From assembly GCA_029204225.1 (NCBI GenBank), contig CM055092.1, positions 39,441,800 to 39,505,799 on the forward strand: a DNA stretch of 64,000 bases. The letters are read 5' to 3'. Below the pieces are notes generated by a model. That model saw only the letters and a program-made list of their open reading frames with translations, searched no databases and had not been told where the DNA came from. Positions 1-11,445 of this stretch are shown here, piece after piece. Origin of the DNA: Diphasiastrum complanatum (Eukaryota > Streptophyta > Lycopodiopsida > Lycopodiales > Lycopodiaceae). Both the position numbers and the translations under genes were made by a program. Position 1 is the first letter of the stretch, and each line of letters begins with the position of its first letter.

Positions 1-1020
1 TGCTAGAATCAACCAAAACCATTGTATGTAGTGAGAAATTAGAGATTGCCAATCATTTGCTACGGTGTAGTATACTCTTGAGCTCTGCCAAGAAATCCGG
101 TTCAATTAACAACGACTAAAAAAGACATGGGCAACAATTTTTGCTTCTAGCTAATGCATAGGGAAAGTAGATCAACAATAGATGACTATTTTGCTTTGAG
201 GGACAAGGAGAGTGATAATATGATGTCCAAGACATCTAGAAGTTTCTTGTGGGAGTATGGGAATCCCATGGGAATAACATAATATCTTTTTCTCCAAGCC
301 GTACTTGTCCCCTTTCTCATCAATCCCCCTTCTAATTTACTAATCACAAAGCAGTTAGTGTTGTATTGGACATTTGAACAATTGTTGAAATTTAACTAGT
401 TGTTTAACTAAGAATACCAACAAGTGAGTTGGTTATTGCCTATTCAAATAAGGCCATTATGTAAAAGTTTTCTATTCAAAGTGGTAGAGGAGAGATTTTT
501 TGGTACTTAAGAGAGTGGTGTATATAGGATTGTTGACATGAGAAGGATGTTTTCAGCCAAACAATGAAATATTTGAGGCTTGAAAATAGAAAATTTGACA
601 TAGGCTAGGAGTAAAGATTTTAAAGGTCCAACCTTTTAGGGGCACTACAACATATAATTTCCAAGATAAGAAGCAAGTAATGCCATTCAATGCAAATTGG
701 ATTTCTAAACGAAAAAAAATTTCACCCTTAGCTTAAAATGAAGTCAAAAGGACAGCCATATGTTTAGATATTAGAGAGATTAGACGAATGAAAGCAAGAT
801 AGAGTGCATATCTAGGAGGCGTATGGTTTCTAAAAGCAAGGTTTGTGATATATTTAACAACAAAGTAAAAGTTTTTGATTCAGGATCAAGAATGCCAATA
901 CCTCCTTTGCAAAAAAAAAAACTAAAGTTCCAAGCTTCTTTTACCAATCCATATAGAATAGAGTCTCTTTGGCACCACTACTAACCAGAGATGGTTTTTT
1001 CCTCAACAAAATAAAGAGAA
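1..1020. other. Gene-less degenerate sequence
   Basis: I see no coding signal, RNA gene or clear repeat here. The stretch is AT-rich with scattered stops on both strands and probably represents decayed transposon sequence next to the copia remnant that follows. Confidence 0.5.
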
Positions 1021-1075
1021 TTACTCCCTTTGCCTTATGATGTGAGAGCTCACCCCACTATCAATCCAGCAAATA

Positions 1076-2290
1076 CCGCTGAACAGCTTTGCCCTTATCC
1101 TTAAGGTCGATAAACTAATCTTTGATGAAGATGACATCTCGGCTAGTGAATATCTTTGACTCGACAGGATCATAAAACTTATAAGCTTTATCTGAAGTAG
1201 TGTAGCTGATGAAGATAGACTTTCTCTAGAAGTTGAGTTTCTTCCTGAGATCATGCAAAATTTGCGCATAAGCGATACATCCAAAAACTTGTAAGTTCAT
1301 TAAAGAAGGTTTGGAGCCTGTCTAAACTTCATATGGTATTTTTTCTGAGAGACCTTTAGTAGGACATCTGTTCTGAATATAAGCTTCAGTTAAAACAACT
1401 TCAACCCAGAAGGACTTCGGAAGTGTTGCATATGCTAGCATGCACTTTGCCAATTCGACTAAGATTCTATTCTTTCTCTCAGCAAGACCATTCGACTGAA
1501 GCGAATAAGAGGTAATATATTGTTGTTCAATGTCGTTGCTAAGGCAATACTCCTTGAATTCAGTAGAGATATATTCTCCCCCACTGTCAAACCTCAGTGC
1601 TTTGATTCTTTTACTAGTTTGATGCTCTTTAAATTGTCGAAACTTGTTGAAAGCCTCCGATTTTTGCTTAATGAAATAAATAGCTATTCTTTTCAAATAT
1701 CCATCAATGAAGGTAATAAAATACTTTGCATCAAAAAATGACAATGTTTGCATTGGACCACATGTATTAGAATGAACGTCATCTAACAAATCTTTTGATG
1801 CATGACTATGACTTGATCTAAAGGGAATCCTAGTCTGCTTTCCAAGGATGCAGCTATGACAGACATAGAGGTCGACTTTGTCGAATGGATAGTCGAGATC
1901 AAGTGCTAGGGATTTCTTAAACACGTTTTAAACAGATGTATGATTCAAGTGTCCAAAATGATGATGTCATGGTAATGTTTATTGACAAGAATAGAGGTTT
2001 TCAAGGCCTGACTAGTATCAGAATAACAATGTGTAGTCTATATAAGTGTCCATGCCTCTTGCCGAGTACAAGGACCTTACTTGTCCTATCAATAATTCGG
2101 CATTGATCAAACTTGAACTCTACCCGATGACCTAAATCAGTGATCCTATTTACTGATAATAGATTCGTAGAGAGTTTAGGTACATACAAAATATTTGATA
2201 GTAGTTTGTATTGGTCATGTTGGAATTTCAATCTTACAGTGCCTTCACCTTCGATAGTGTGAGTGCCCCATTGTGTTCTTGGAGTTGTAT
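1076..2290 (-). pseudogene. Ty1/copia pol remnant (protease end, GAG-pre-integrase, integrase)
   Basis: Read on the minus strand, 2290-2001 gives a copia protease C-terminus and start of the GAG-pre-integrase domain (ILYVPKLSTNLLSVNRI, then a KVLVLGKRHGHLYRL segment). 1924-1322 gives the integrase core, with FIDGYLKR, the FDSGGEYISTEFKEYC block and SLQSNGLAERKNRILVELAK. 1320-1080 continues in another frame with VFGCIAYAQI and FTSRDVIFIKD, the usual integrase C-terminal end. Frame changes and a stop near 1924 show it is dead. The same family recurs at 58.8-60.9 kb. No LTR is visible. The catalytic residues are embedded in a broken frame, so no function is expected. Confidence 0.85.
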
Positions 2291-2476
2291 CCGGATTGAG
2301 AGTCTTGGAGCAGCTCTATTCTAGATTATTCAATGAATGCACCTCTCAACAGTGCGTTCAAGGGAGTTATTACTCGTAAAGGTAGGCCTAGTCCACCACT
2401 TGTGTGGAATCGGACATTGGATGCAAGTTTTAACAAACTTAACTAGAGACACTATTTATATGGTAGTCAATTTATA

Positions 2477-2638
2477 GTGTCCTCAGATCACCAACCACTA
2501 AAGCATTTCTGTAATCAAAAAGACCTTAGGGGTCAAAAGGCTTGGGCTGAGTTGATGCAAGAATTCAATTTTGATTTGAAATATATTAAAGGATCATCAA
2601 ATCAAGTGGTAGATGCAAGCTTTGGTAGAGGGTGCACG
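2477..2638 (+). pseudogene. Ty3/gypsy RNase H fragment
   Basis: The frame reads SDHQPLKHFCNQKDLRG, then AWAELMQEFNFDLKYIKG and SSNQVVDA, which is the standard C-terminal part of Ty3/gypsy RNase H (the TDH-x-PL motif followed by the ALSR region). Only about 50 codons survive. It breaks directly into copia integrase sequence near 2640. It is a different superfamily from its neighbour, so the join is a rearrangement or nested insertion. Confidence 0.8.
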
Positions 2639-2639
2639 C

Positions 2640-3665
2640 ATTATGGTTCTAAGATTTGATAGAGGGGGTGAATACAAAAGAGACGATTTTGAAGAATTTT
2701 GCAAGGAGCATGGAATCAAAAGACAATTCACTCAATCGCATACGTTGCATAGCAATGGGATAGTTGAGAGAAAAATCACACCCATTCTGGAGAGTGCACG
2801 TTCAGTGATGAAGCAAACGAGCTTGTAAAATTGTTTTCAGTCAAAAGCGTGTATTGCAGCAACCTTATCAAAATAGAAGCCCCACTACCACGGTTCCGAA
2901 TGTGACTACCGAAGAGGTGTTTACGAAAAAAAAAAGCCAAAAGGTATCACATTTTTTGGTGCAAAGCGTATGTGCACATGCCCAAGGAAGAGCAAAACAA
3001 GCTTGATGAGAAGTCCATTAAGTGCATCTTTGTTGGATATGGCAAGAGGACGTAGAGTTACAGGTGCTTTGAACCAGAGAAGCGAAAAATCCACATTAGT
3101 AAGGATGTAATCTTCGACAAAATGCATAGATTTGATGAGGATGATCATACAAAAGCTAAAACTAACATTGAGACTTCTTGCCATCTTAGAAGAAGATGAG
3201 GATGATGCTACACATGACATTGCACATGAGGATCAAATCCATGATGAGGAACATGATAGAATTCCACCCATCTACAAGCCAAAGGGGAGATATTTGCCGA
3301 TTGGATCTGCAGAAGAAAAACTTGTGGGAAGCAAGAGACAATATTTGGACACTCCTTGGGATACCTACTCACCAAGAAGTGTATCTCCCATGTTGAAAGT
3401 ACCTAAGTGTTATTAAAACATCATGAAAAATGTGAGGATTAATCTACTAAGATCGAGCTTTCAAGGTGACATGAGAAGATCAACGAGAGAGAGGAGAGCT
3501 CCTGATAGTTACCATTTAAATTATGTCTTCATGAGTGATATTATGAAGTGTCAAGAGCCGACAACCTATGGAGAGGCAAAGGATCTTAAGAAATGGTGAA
3601 AAGCTATGGAAGACGAGATAGTGTCAATCCATAGACATGATATGTCGGACTTAGTCAAGTTAGTT
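2640..3665 (+). pseudogene. Ty1/copia integrase to RT N-terminus, copy 1 of an RT-deleted family
   Basis: The frame carries the integrase end (RFDRGGEYKRDDFEEFC, HSNGIVERKI), a decayed integrase C-terminus (KSIKCIFVGYGKRT-like), and an acidic linker (EEDEDDATHDIAHEDQIHDE) up to the first residues of the reverse transcriptase. There the homology stops at a position equivalent to the N-x-TW-x-LV motif and non-coding sequence follows. A second copy at 17.8-18.8 kb has the same structure. Several frameshifts and stops are present. Confidence 0.8.
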
Positions 3666-4142
3666 GGCACATGATGGTGTGTTTTCATAGCCACATGTGT
3701 ACATGTGGGCATGGGGGTGGCATAGCATTAAGACATTGTATTCTTGGATTAGTTAGGGTAGACTGGGTATGCCAAGTGGATTGATCACCCGCATGAGCAC
3801 CAAGTGCCCTTGGATGAGAATAGCAGACAATGGGCTTGCTTGCCTATGCATGAGAGGAAATTGATTCTAAACACCAACTAGTTTGGGAACAGGAGCTTAG
3901 CATTATTGGAGTAACATATTGAGGCATGTGAGTAATTTAATCTACTATATTGCTTAGCGGAGTTGTAAGGATACAACATACAACACAAAACCAAAAGAGA
4001 ATACAAAGCAAGAAAGAAAGAGAAGGATGTTAAGCTCAAAATGTAAAAAATGGCACTACTTGCATGAAAACATCAAAAAGTTTGTTATATAAATATAACA
4101 TATACATGCATGCATGCATGCATGTGTGTGTGTGTGTGTGTG
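2650..4142 (+). repeat. Dispersed duplicate, copy 1 (pairs with 17798-19281)
   Basis: The region from the RFDRGGEYK codons through the non-coding tail (CACATGATGGTGTGTTTTCA, ATTGTATTCTTGGATTAG, CTACTATATTGCTTAGC) to a (GT)n run matches 17798-19281 base for base over long stretches. Both copies end at the microsatellite. The tail probably includes the element's 3' untranslated region or LTR. Confidence 0.85.
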
Positions 4143-4144
4143 CA
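4082..4144 (+). repeat. (TGCA)n/(GT)n microsatellite
   Basis: A short run of ATGC units passes into alternating GT. It marks the right end of the duplicated segment and has a GT counterpart at 19257-19281. Confidence 0.9.
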
Positions 4145-5239
4145 TGCGCGCGCTCATGCACATGTACATAGACACACACTAATGGCACATTTCAAGGAGG
4201 TGTCGCCTCTTGATTGGCCATCAATTAGATATTTTTAACAAAACTAATTGCCTTAACCACTTACCTTAAGATAAGACCTTCTTGATTTGACAATGTGCTA
4301 CTCCTATTGCCTATGAGGTGGGCCTACATACTTAAAGAGCCTCTCTCGTACTTTGTAATCTAGGAATCATGAGTCCACCAAGTCTCATAAATGCTTTGGA
4401 ATTGTAATGGTCACTTCTTAAGAAATTCATTAGATAATCGAAAGACTAATATGGAGGCCGGGAAATTATAGAATAAGAATGACCAAAAAGAGGCTATATG
4501 CCCCTTGGATAAAGAAAATCGTCCTTTAAAGCCCTTGTGTGTGCACATTATGCGAATATTCTTCTATAGGGTGCACGTGATGATGATTCTCCAATCTCAT
4601 GACTAGCTAGAAATTGACCACCTTGAAGATGGGGGAAAATATTTCTTGCATTCTCATAGACTTTGTAGTTTGATCAATCAGCGATGTAGGCATATGTGAT
4701 GCTAATTGTCCTTTGCAAGGACCTTTGATCAAAATGCCTTTTAATGATTATGGATGCTTGATCAAGGTCAAGTGATAGAGATACGATCTTCACACCGATA
4801 GGAACATCAACACTTTTGAAATTTGACAATAAAGTCCCACTTTAACAGTTTACCTACTAGTACAAATTTGTAATAAGGACTTCTATACTAAGTAGACTAT
4901 AAAATTTACAAAAAACAAAAATTAAATGACTGCATGCCACACGATGGCTCATTCAATATACTCATTATTTGAATGTAATTGAAATGCATGTAGTCCATTG
5001 AACTATAAATAAGTCTATGAGCCTCATGTTATTTAACCAAGGAAATAAGATGCTTCTCATGTGTTAAAATCCTCCCACATATATGTGCACAAAATGTGAA
5101 AGTCTAACACACACCTCTATGGAAATTCGAATTCATCTCTGTATCATTTTGGATCACTTTTGTAGGACAAGGTGTGTTGTATTATTTTTGGGTCTGCTCA
5201 ATGGGCAACATCAAATTGAAGGGTGAACCATTGACTAAG
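4145..5239. other. Gene-less interval
   Basis: No protein homology, RNA gene or LTR signature is apparent. It lies between the copia duplicate and the gypsy 5' LTR. Confidence 0.5.
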
Positions 5240-5677
5240 TTATGACTCGGCTCATTACATTTGCCACGTCCATTTACATTTACTTTACTTTATGCATAAG
5301 CAGGCCTTGGGCCCTTTTTTATTCATTAGTGACACTTAGACTATATGGTTGGCCTTTGGCCTTATTATTCATTATTAGGCCATTTGGACATATTACTGGA
5401 GAGTGGGGGCCTTCTTGGAGGGCGCATTATTTTCCCTCCCAATTGGACCCTAGCCATTGGAAGCTTCCTTTTAGGGCTTCCTCTTGGCTATAAGTAGGGA
5501 AACTGTGTCATTTGTTATTCAACGGATGATATTGATCTCTCTCTTTAGCCTCCTTAATCTCTCTCTTTCCTGCTTTCTAGAGTTAAGTCTTGCTTATGTG
5601 TTGCTTTCATAGCTTAAGTCTTGCTTATGTGATGCTTTCATAGCTTAGCTCTAGATCAGTTGTGGCTCTATTCATAA
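5240..5677 (+). repeat. Gypsy 5' LTR
   Basis: It matches 10523-10940 almost throughout. The ends read TTATG and CATAA, an inverted pair, rather than the usual TG and CA, so the exact borders are uncertain. TATAAGTAGG near 5490 is a plausible TATA region. An internal direct duplication (TTAAGTCTTGCTTATGTG) occurs in both LTRs. Confidence 0.8.
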
Positions 5678-6375
5678 CTTGGTATCAGAGTACTTTCCTG
5701 ATTGTTGAATTTCAGATTTGATTTTCTGATTGGGTGCCCATTTTCCTTGCTGATTTTTCTCTCTTTGCTGAGGGCTTTCGTCTCTTTGCTTCAGCAACAT
5801 TCAGCACAGTTTGGAAGAGGACCAGCTCCCATCAGAGCATTTTCCTTGGCGGAGCTTTAGCAGAGAGTTAGCGAAAGTACTTCCGCTAAATTTGGCGGCC
5901 GAATTTTTTTTTTCTTTTGGGCAAATTATTTTCGGCGCCTAAGTTTCAACCCTCCATCACCCATTTCCAGCTTGTTTGCAGGCTCTCCAGCACCCAATTC
6001 CCTCATTTCTTTCGTCCATTCCTCCTTCCATTTTCAGCCCTCTCTTCAATTTTGTTTGCAGGCTGTCCAGCCGCTTCATACTTGTCACTTTCATCCATTT
6101 TGTCTCTGTTTGCAGCCATTTTTCACACCTTGTTTGCAGGCTATCCATCGCCCATCCTCAACCAAATTTCACAAAATTCCGACTCCGTTTGATATTCCAA
6201 TTTGTCACTTGCCTCTTGGCTGTCCAGCACATTTTTACAGCCTTCATTATCACTTTCTTCAATTGTTGATTGATGTCCTTTCTTAGTTGTGATAATAATG
6301 GTTTTAATAGACTAATTTGGGGTGACGACAAGAGTCCGCTCTCTCAAGTTTTCGTCTATTCCTTCCACTATCATT

Positions 6376-7554
6376 ATGGCACATTCACCTACCCCGAGTG
6401 AGACTACTCAGGAAACCTTATCCGATCAGTTTCGTCGCATAAATGAGACCCTTTCTGGCTTCGTTCTTCGCTTCGATACAGTTATGACCGTCTTTCCTAC
6501 TATGCAGTCACATATTGATTCTTTACAGCCTCATGGTCTTGGAAAAGCTCCTGTCTTTTCTTCATTTGGGACTCCCCCTCCATTTGGATTTCCATCTTCT
6601 TCTGCTAGTCAGCCTAGTGGTGGACCGTTCATTCCACCTAACCCACCTCCTGGTTTCTTTCCACGTCCCCCAGTTCCTGAGCCACACTTTGCTCGAGACT
6701 TTTGTGATAGGGTACAACTTGCTACCTATTCCGGTTCCTTTGACGAGAACTTATTAGAGAATTGGTTTGCTAAGCTTGACACATATTTTCAGATCTACCC
6801 TAAGACTGATCCTCAGAAGATCTAGTTGGATGCTTTACAGTTAGATGGATGCGCCGCCACGTGGTGGCAAGTTTATCGAGCTGATCCTGATCGAGAAGGG
6901 CTCCATATATGGCATACCTTTCGCCGTGACCTCCGTCATGATATGATTGATCCTCAGTGGCTCGATCGCCAAGGTGATACATTCCGTAGTTTCACTCAAA
7001 GTAGTGACCTTGCTTTTTATACAAATAAGTTTATGGAGCTTTCTTATCTTTTCATAGATCTACCGCCCACTGAGCTTAATACTCGTTACATTGCTGGGCT
7101 TTGTGGTGCCATACGTTACGATGTTTCTTCCTTCCGTCCTCCCACACTTGTTGAGGCGATGTCTCTTGCCAGTAATTTACAACACAAGTACTTTGACACC
7201 CTTCCTTCCCGCTTCTCCCAACCCCATCCTTCTGCTTCATTTTTTTCCGCTATGTCCTCCCCTACACCTGCCCCTTCAGTTCTAGTTCCTTGCATTGTGG
7301 ACCCTCGACCTACTATTGTCCAACGTTACACGTCTGCAGAGTTCGCTGACCTTCAGGATCCTATATCACACAGTTTGAGCGAGTTGCCTGATTTACTTGA
7401 GATAGTTATTGATCTACTTGAGCTTGTCATTGTATCCCATAGTGAGTCAGAGTCACATATACAGGTTGCGACTGATATGGTCCTTGATACTGGTATAGTA
7501 TGCTTTGCTACTATTGTCAATGTTGTTGCATGCTTTGATATTGTTGTTGAGTAA
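6376..7554 (+). pseudogene. Ty3/gypsy gag polyprotein
   Basis: The frame opens at an ATG (MAHSPTPSETTQETLSDQ). After a Pro-rich stretch comes the retrotransposon capsid signature: YSGSFDENLLENWFAKLDTYF, then LDALQLDGCAATWWQVY and the downstream HDMIDPQWLDRQGD / FMELSYLFIDLPPTEL segments. One in-frame TAG at 6823-6825 and a TAA at 7552-7554 interrupt it; the same frame continues into the protease. A CCHC zinc knuckle, usual after the capsid, is not visible. Gag would form the virus-like particle that packages element RNA. Confidence 0.85.
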
Positions 7555-8190
7555 TTTGATGCTACTCATGTTACTGAGAGCCATGCTATAGATGTTGTCG
7601 CCTATGCTCCTTATTTCGATATTATTCATGGGTCTATGGTTTCAGATACTTTGGCTACTCTAGTAGATCTCCATATGGCATACAGTTATATATTTCATAA
7701 TGGTCCTATTGTATACTCACTGGCTGATTTTGTTAGTACCCGTCTAGATGAGTATGCGGTTCTTCTAGATGCATATTTAGGCCAGAACTTATCAGTTGAT
7801 GCTTCTGTTATTATGCCTACGTATGTTGTTCCATTTGTGGATCATATTATTCCAGATGCGGGGCAAGAGTATATTGGTTTAGTGGATACAGACAGTACAC
7901 ATTCATTTATTAGCAGTTACATTTCCACCAGGAATCGTGCTACACATGTTCTTGTTTCCCAACCTCTCAGTGTTGAGGCTGCTCGTTCCCATTCTTTTCT
8001 CAATTCTCAGATGATTCAGGGCTTGGATTATCGCATTGGTGATTTTTCTAGTCAGGCAGACTTCTATATCATTTCTGTGAAGCACTATGACATTATTTTT
8101 GGTGCAGCCTGGTTCTCTCCACTTGCTACTGTTGCTGTGGATCTCTCTCAGAAAACACTTTCCTTTACTCATGCTGGTCCGATTTCCAGG
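7555..8190 (+). pseudogene. Ty3/gypsy aspartic protease region
   Basis: In the gag frame, IGLVDTDSTHSFISSYIS aligns with the retropepsin active-site block (normally LVDSGATHSFI). It is followed by DFYIISVKHYDIIFGAAWF, the standard FLVLP-x-YDVILGMDWL-like strand, so the fold is recognisable. The active-site triad reads D-T-D instead of D-S/T-G, so activity is doubtful. The frame shifts near 8190 into the uncharacterised interior. Confidence 0.75.
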
Positions 8191-8194
8191 GTGA

Positions 8195-10260
8195 CTATCA
8201 GTTGGTTACCGGGAAGCAATTTATGCGTAGCCTGCCAAAGGCTCATGATGCAGCTCTTCTTTTCAGTCAGAGTACATCAGTTGCTACTTCACTTGCACCA
8301 TTCGTGGGTCCTCTTTCTCAGGTTGATGTTCCTTCGGATTTACAGGTTGTTGATGTGTGCCTTGTGCCTATATGCCTTGATTCACAGATATTGTATTTAG
8401 TGGTCATTCTTGGTTTCATTGATATTCAGGCTGTATACCTTGGTGGTATTTCTACTATTGCTTTTGCGCATACCTCAGATAGCCCTCCTGGTTCAGTGGT
8501 TGGTGCAGTATCTTCTCCATTGGTCTCTATATCTCCATCTCTTGAGTCTATTATGACCAATGTTCCTGCCGATTTCTATGGGGTTCTTCACGGGTCCATG
8601 TTTGATGGATCTCTCGCTATTGGTGATCAAGTTGTATCTTCTTTCGCTTTATTTCATGGATCTCTGCTTGAGGTTTGTGAGCTGCTTCACGATATTTCTA
8701 CGGTTCCTGACATGATTCATGAGCCTTTCGCCCTTATCATTACACATTTTCTATCCGAGGATATTTGTGAGATGGTCACTATTACTTATCTAGGGTATTT
8801 ATATGCTGGGATCTTTCTAGATGAGTATACGAACATCCTTCAGTCTCCTTGTGTTTCTACATATAGATTTCCTGCAGTCTATGCCGATGCTATGGCTATA
8901 TGGCATTCCTGGTTATTACATATAGCTTGGTTTTCATTTGGACCTGTTGATTGGTGCTGGTTTTTTCATATTACTGATCGCCTATGGTGCCGATATCTCT
9001 ATGATTATGCATGTGGCTCTCTTTGTGTTCCTTGGATTGTTGCTCATTGTCAGGCTTGGCATATCCTGATGGCTTGGGTTATTGCCTCCGTTCCAGCTAC
9101 TGTTTGTCTGGGTGATCTTCAGGTTCCCCGTCATTTCGGGTTGCTCCATATCGCTTGGTCTCTGATGCTGAATTGCCACTTTGTTCTGGTGTTCAGAGAC
9201 CATCAGGGTACTTTGAGAGAGTTCATTCTCCTCTCTTGGATAGTTTTTGGGATTATTGTCGTCATATACTTCAGTGTTGCTCATATGTGCTTTGATACTC
9301 ATTCCTAGATACACGTGGATATTGATCTGATGCTTGCTACTGATGTTGCGGATCCTGTTCCTCGTTCCAGTGCATTTCTTCTATTCTTCACTTGTGCGCC
9401 TGGTGTGTACTTTGGGATTACACTTGCGGCCAGTTCCGATGGGTCATCCGATTCTCCATCCGTTTTTGGTGTATCCTATGATGGATTGGTATGTCCATAT
9501 GAGGTCTTTCTGGATGAGTTTTTCGGCTACAGTTTTTCAGTTGGGGCCTCTACTCTTTCTAGATTTGTTGCTACTATTTTCATGCATCATGTCTTTTTAG
9601 ATGATGCATTGATTTCTTGGACCTTCTGGAGCTTTTGGCATGCTGCTCTTCTCGTGATATGGGCCTTGAAGGTACCCTGTGCCATTGCTACTTCTCACTC
9701 ATGGGCCTTATGGGATACCTTGCGCTTTTGACCATGCTGGTGCACATTTCTCCATTTTAGCTATCCTTTGTTAGGATGATCTCTTTATGATCCACGTTTC
9801 TTGGCATATCGTTTGCTTTTCCATGCTACTACAACGTGTCTATCATCCTGCTTATGTTCCTATTCTTGGTGCTGGTCTTCCGATGCTGCTATCTTTTCTT
9901 GGGGCACCTATATCACTGAGTTTGCACATTGATGGTTACATGTATGATGCGACTATTCGCGATGAGTGTCCATCTCTTTTCCAGTTTCCTTATTGGCTTC
10001 CCGTTGCTGATGCAGTTCTACCTTCTTGGGCTTTTTGGATACCTTGGTATGATGTCCCTATCTTTTGGGCTGATCCTCTACTATCTTCGGCATTACGGAT
10101 ACCTTGGCATTCATGGTTGCTGCTTGATCTTCTTCTAGTTTCTTGGCATTCCTGGTTGTTCCATAGTGTTTGGTTTCAGATGACGCGGCCGAGATGTTCC
10201 CTTCGTCGCCATGATGTTGATCCTGAGCCGTTCCCTTTCTTACTAGCTGCCATTCACTAG
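8195..10260 (+). other. Uncharacterised interior replacing RT-RNase H-integrase
   Basis: Several long open stretches exist (8202-9308, 9315-9731, 9787-10260), but their translations are rich in Trp, His, Leu and Phe and show none of the RT (YxDD), RNase H or integrase (HHCC, DDE) motifs. Motifs such as CTTGGCATTC and TTCTTGG recur, suggesting degenerate local repeats. I cannot tell whether this is a decayed and scrambled pol or unrelated filler. Confidence 0.6.
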
Positions 10261-10440
10261 GTTCGCCTTCACCATAGTCGATGCTGCCGACAGATTCAGT
10301 TTTTGGTCCAGTTCGATGGCTGTCATGTTGAGGAGGCCACATGGGAGCCTATTGATGTCTTTTATCATACACCATCACTTGCGGATCAGAATCATGCTCC
10401 TCCTGCACTGTTGATTCGTCTACATCAGATGTTGCTCTAG
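10261..10440 (+). pseudogene. Chromodomain-like C-terminus of gypsy integrase
   Basis: In the same frame as 9787-10260 but after a stop, the translation gives IQFLVQFDGCHVEEATWEP. This matches the chromodomain core of chromovirus integrases (a YLVKWKG-x-EEATWE-type block), where it helps target integration to marked chromatin. It ends at a TAG near 10440, about 80 bp before the 3' LTR, the position expected for a chromovirus. Confidence 0.75.
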
Positions 10441-10522
10441 TTGTTGATGCACCAGGGCTTGCTGCTGTTTGATCCAGTTTCTTTTCAGTAGTTGGGTCTT
10501 TTTTTTTTTGTGCCGAAGAGAG

Positions 10523-10940
10523 TTATGCACTCGGCTCATTACAGTCGCCGCGTCCATTTACATTTACTTTACTTTATACATAAGGCCTTGGGCCCTTTTT
10601 AATTCATTAGTGACATTTAGACTATATGGTTGGCCTTTGGCCTTATTATTCATTATTAGGCCATTTGGACATATTACAGAGTGGGGGCCTTTTTGGAGGG
10701 CGCACTATTTTTCCTCCCAGTTAGGCCCTAGCCACCAAAAGCTTCCTTTTAGGGCTTCCTCTTGGCTATAAGTAGGAAACTGTGTCATTTGATATTGATC
10801 TCTCTCTTTAGCATCCTTAATCTCTCACTTTCCTGCTTTCTAGAGTTAAGTCTTGCTTATGTGCTGCTTTCATAGCTTAAGTCTTGCTTATGTGATGCTT
10901 TCATAGCTTAGCTCTAGATCAGCTGTGGTTTTATTCGTAA
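10523..10940 (+). repeat. Gypsy 3' LTR
   Basis: It matches the 5' LTR through the CTCGGCTCATTACA start, the GGGCCTT block and the tandem TTAAGTCTTGCTTATGTG duplication to the ATTCGTAA end. Small indels distinguish the copies. Confidence 0.85.
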
Positions 10941-11445
10941 ATGACTCTCCCCAGTCTATGTGCCCACTGGCAGGTTCATGAAAAGGATGCTCCAAGATTG
11001 TTAGAGAAAGGCATTAATGAGACGGGGGTAATGAACTGCCCTCACGCATAGTATCTGAGTGGCGTGTACTAATGGTCTGAGCTTGATTCACCCGACACTT
11101 GACACAAGAACAAGGCATGTAAAGAAAGGATATAGACTAGCAAATTTGCCAAGAGTCAAATGCTCCATAATGTCATACAGAAATCTCCCCATGAAGAGTA
11201 GGTGCATAATAACCCCTACTCCAGAATTTGTATCTATTGCAATGTTGTATGAAGTATGCTCAGAATTACACTTTCTAAACTCAGCATTAGTACACCTTTG
11301 CCAATGGAAACAGAAGAGTCGGGCATGCTTGTACATTATAAGAAATGCATCAGCAACTGCAAATTCACGTCACAAGCAAATCTAACAGCAAATTTGTTAT
11401 TGCGATCAACAACAAGCATGCAATCGTCACGAAAGAGACAAATGA

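Larger units (their letters stand above)
5240..10940 (+). mobile_element. Non-autonomous Ty3/gypsy (chromovirus-like) LTR retrotransposon
   Basis: Two similar LTRs (5240-5677 and 10523-10940) flank gag, a retropepsin-like protease and a terminal chromodomain on the plus strand. A primer-binding site TGGTATCAGAG follows the 5' LTR at 5680 and a short purine run (GAAGAGAG) precedes the 3' LTR. The expected RT, RNase H and integrase are not recognisable in the roughly 2 kb between protease and chromodomain. The LTRs differ by several substitutions and indels, so insertion is not recent. TGACT occurs just outside each end (5232-5236 and 10942-10946), offset by a few bases, and is a weak candidate target-site duplication. 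Confidence 0.85.
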
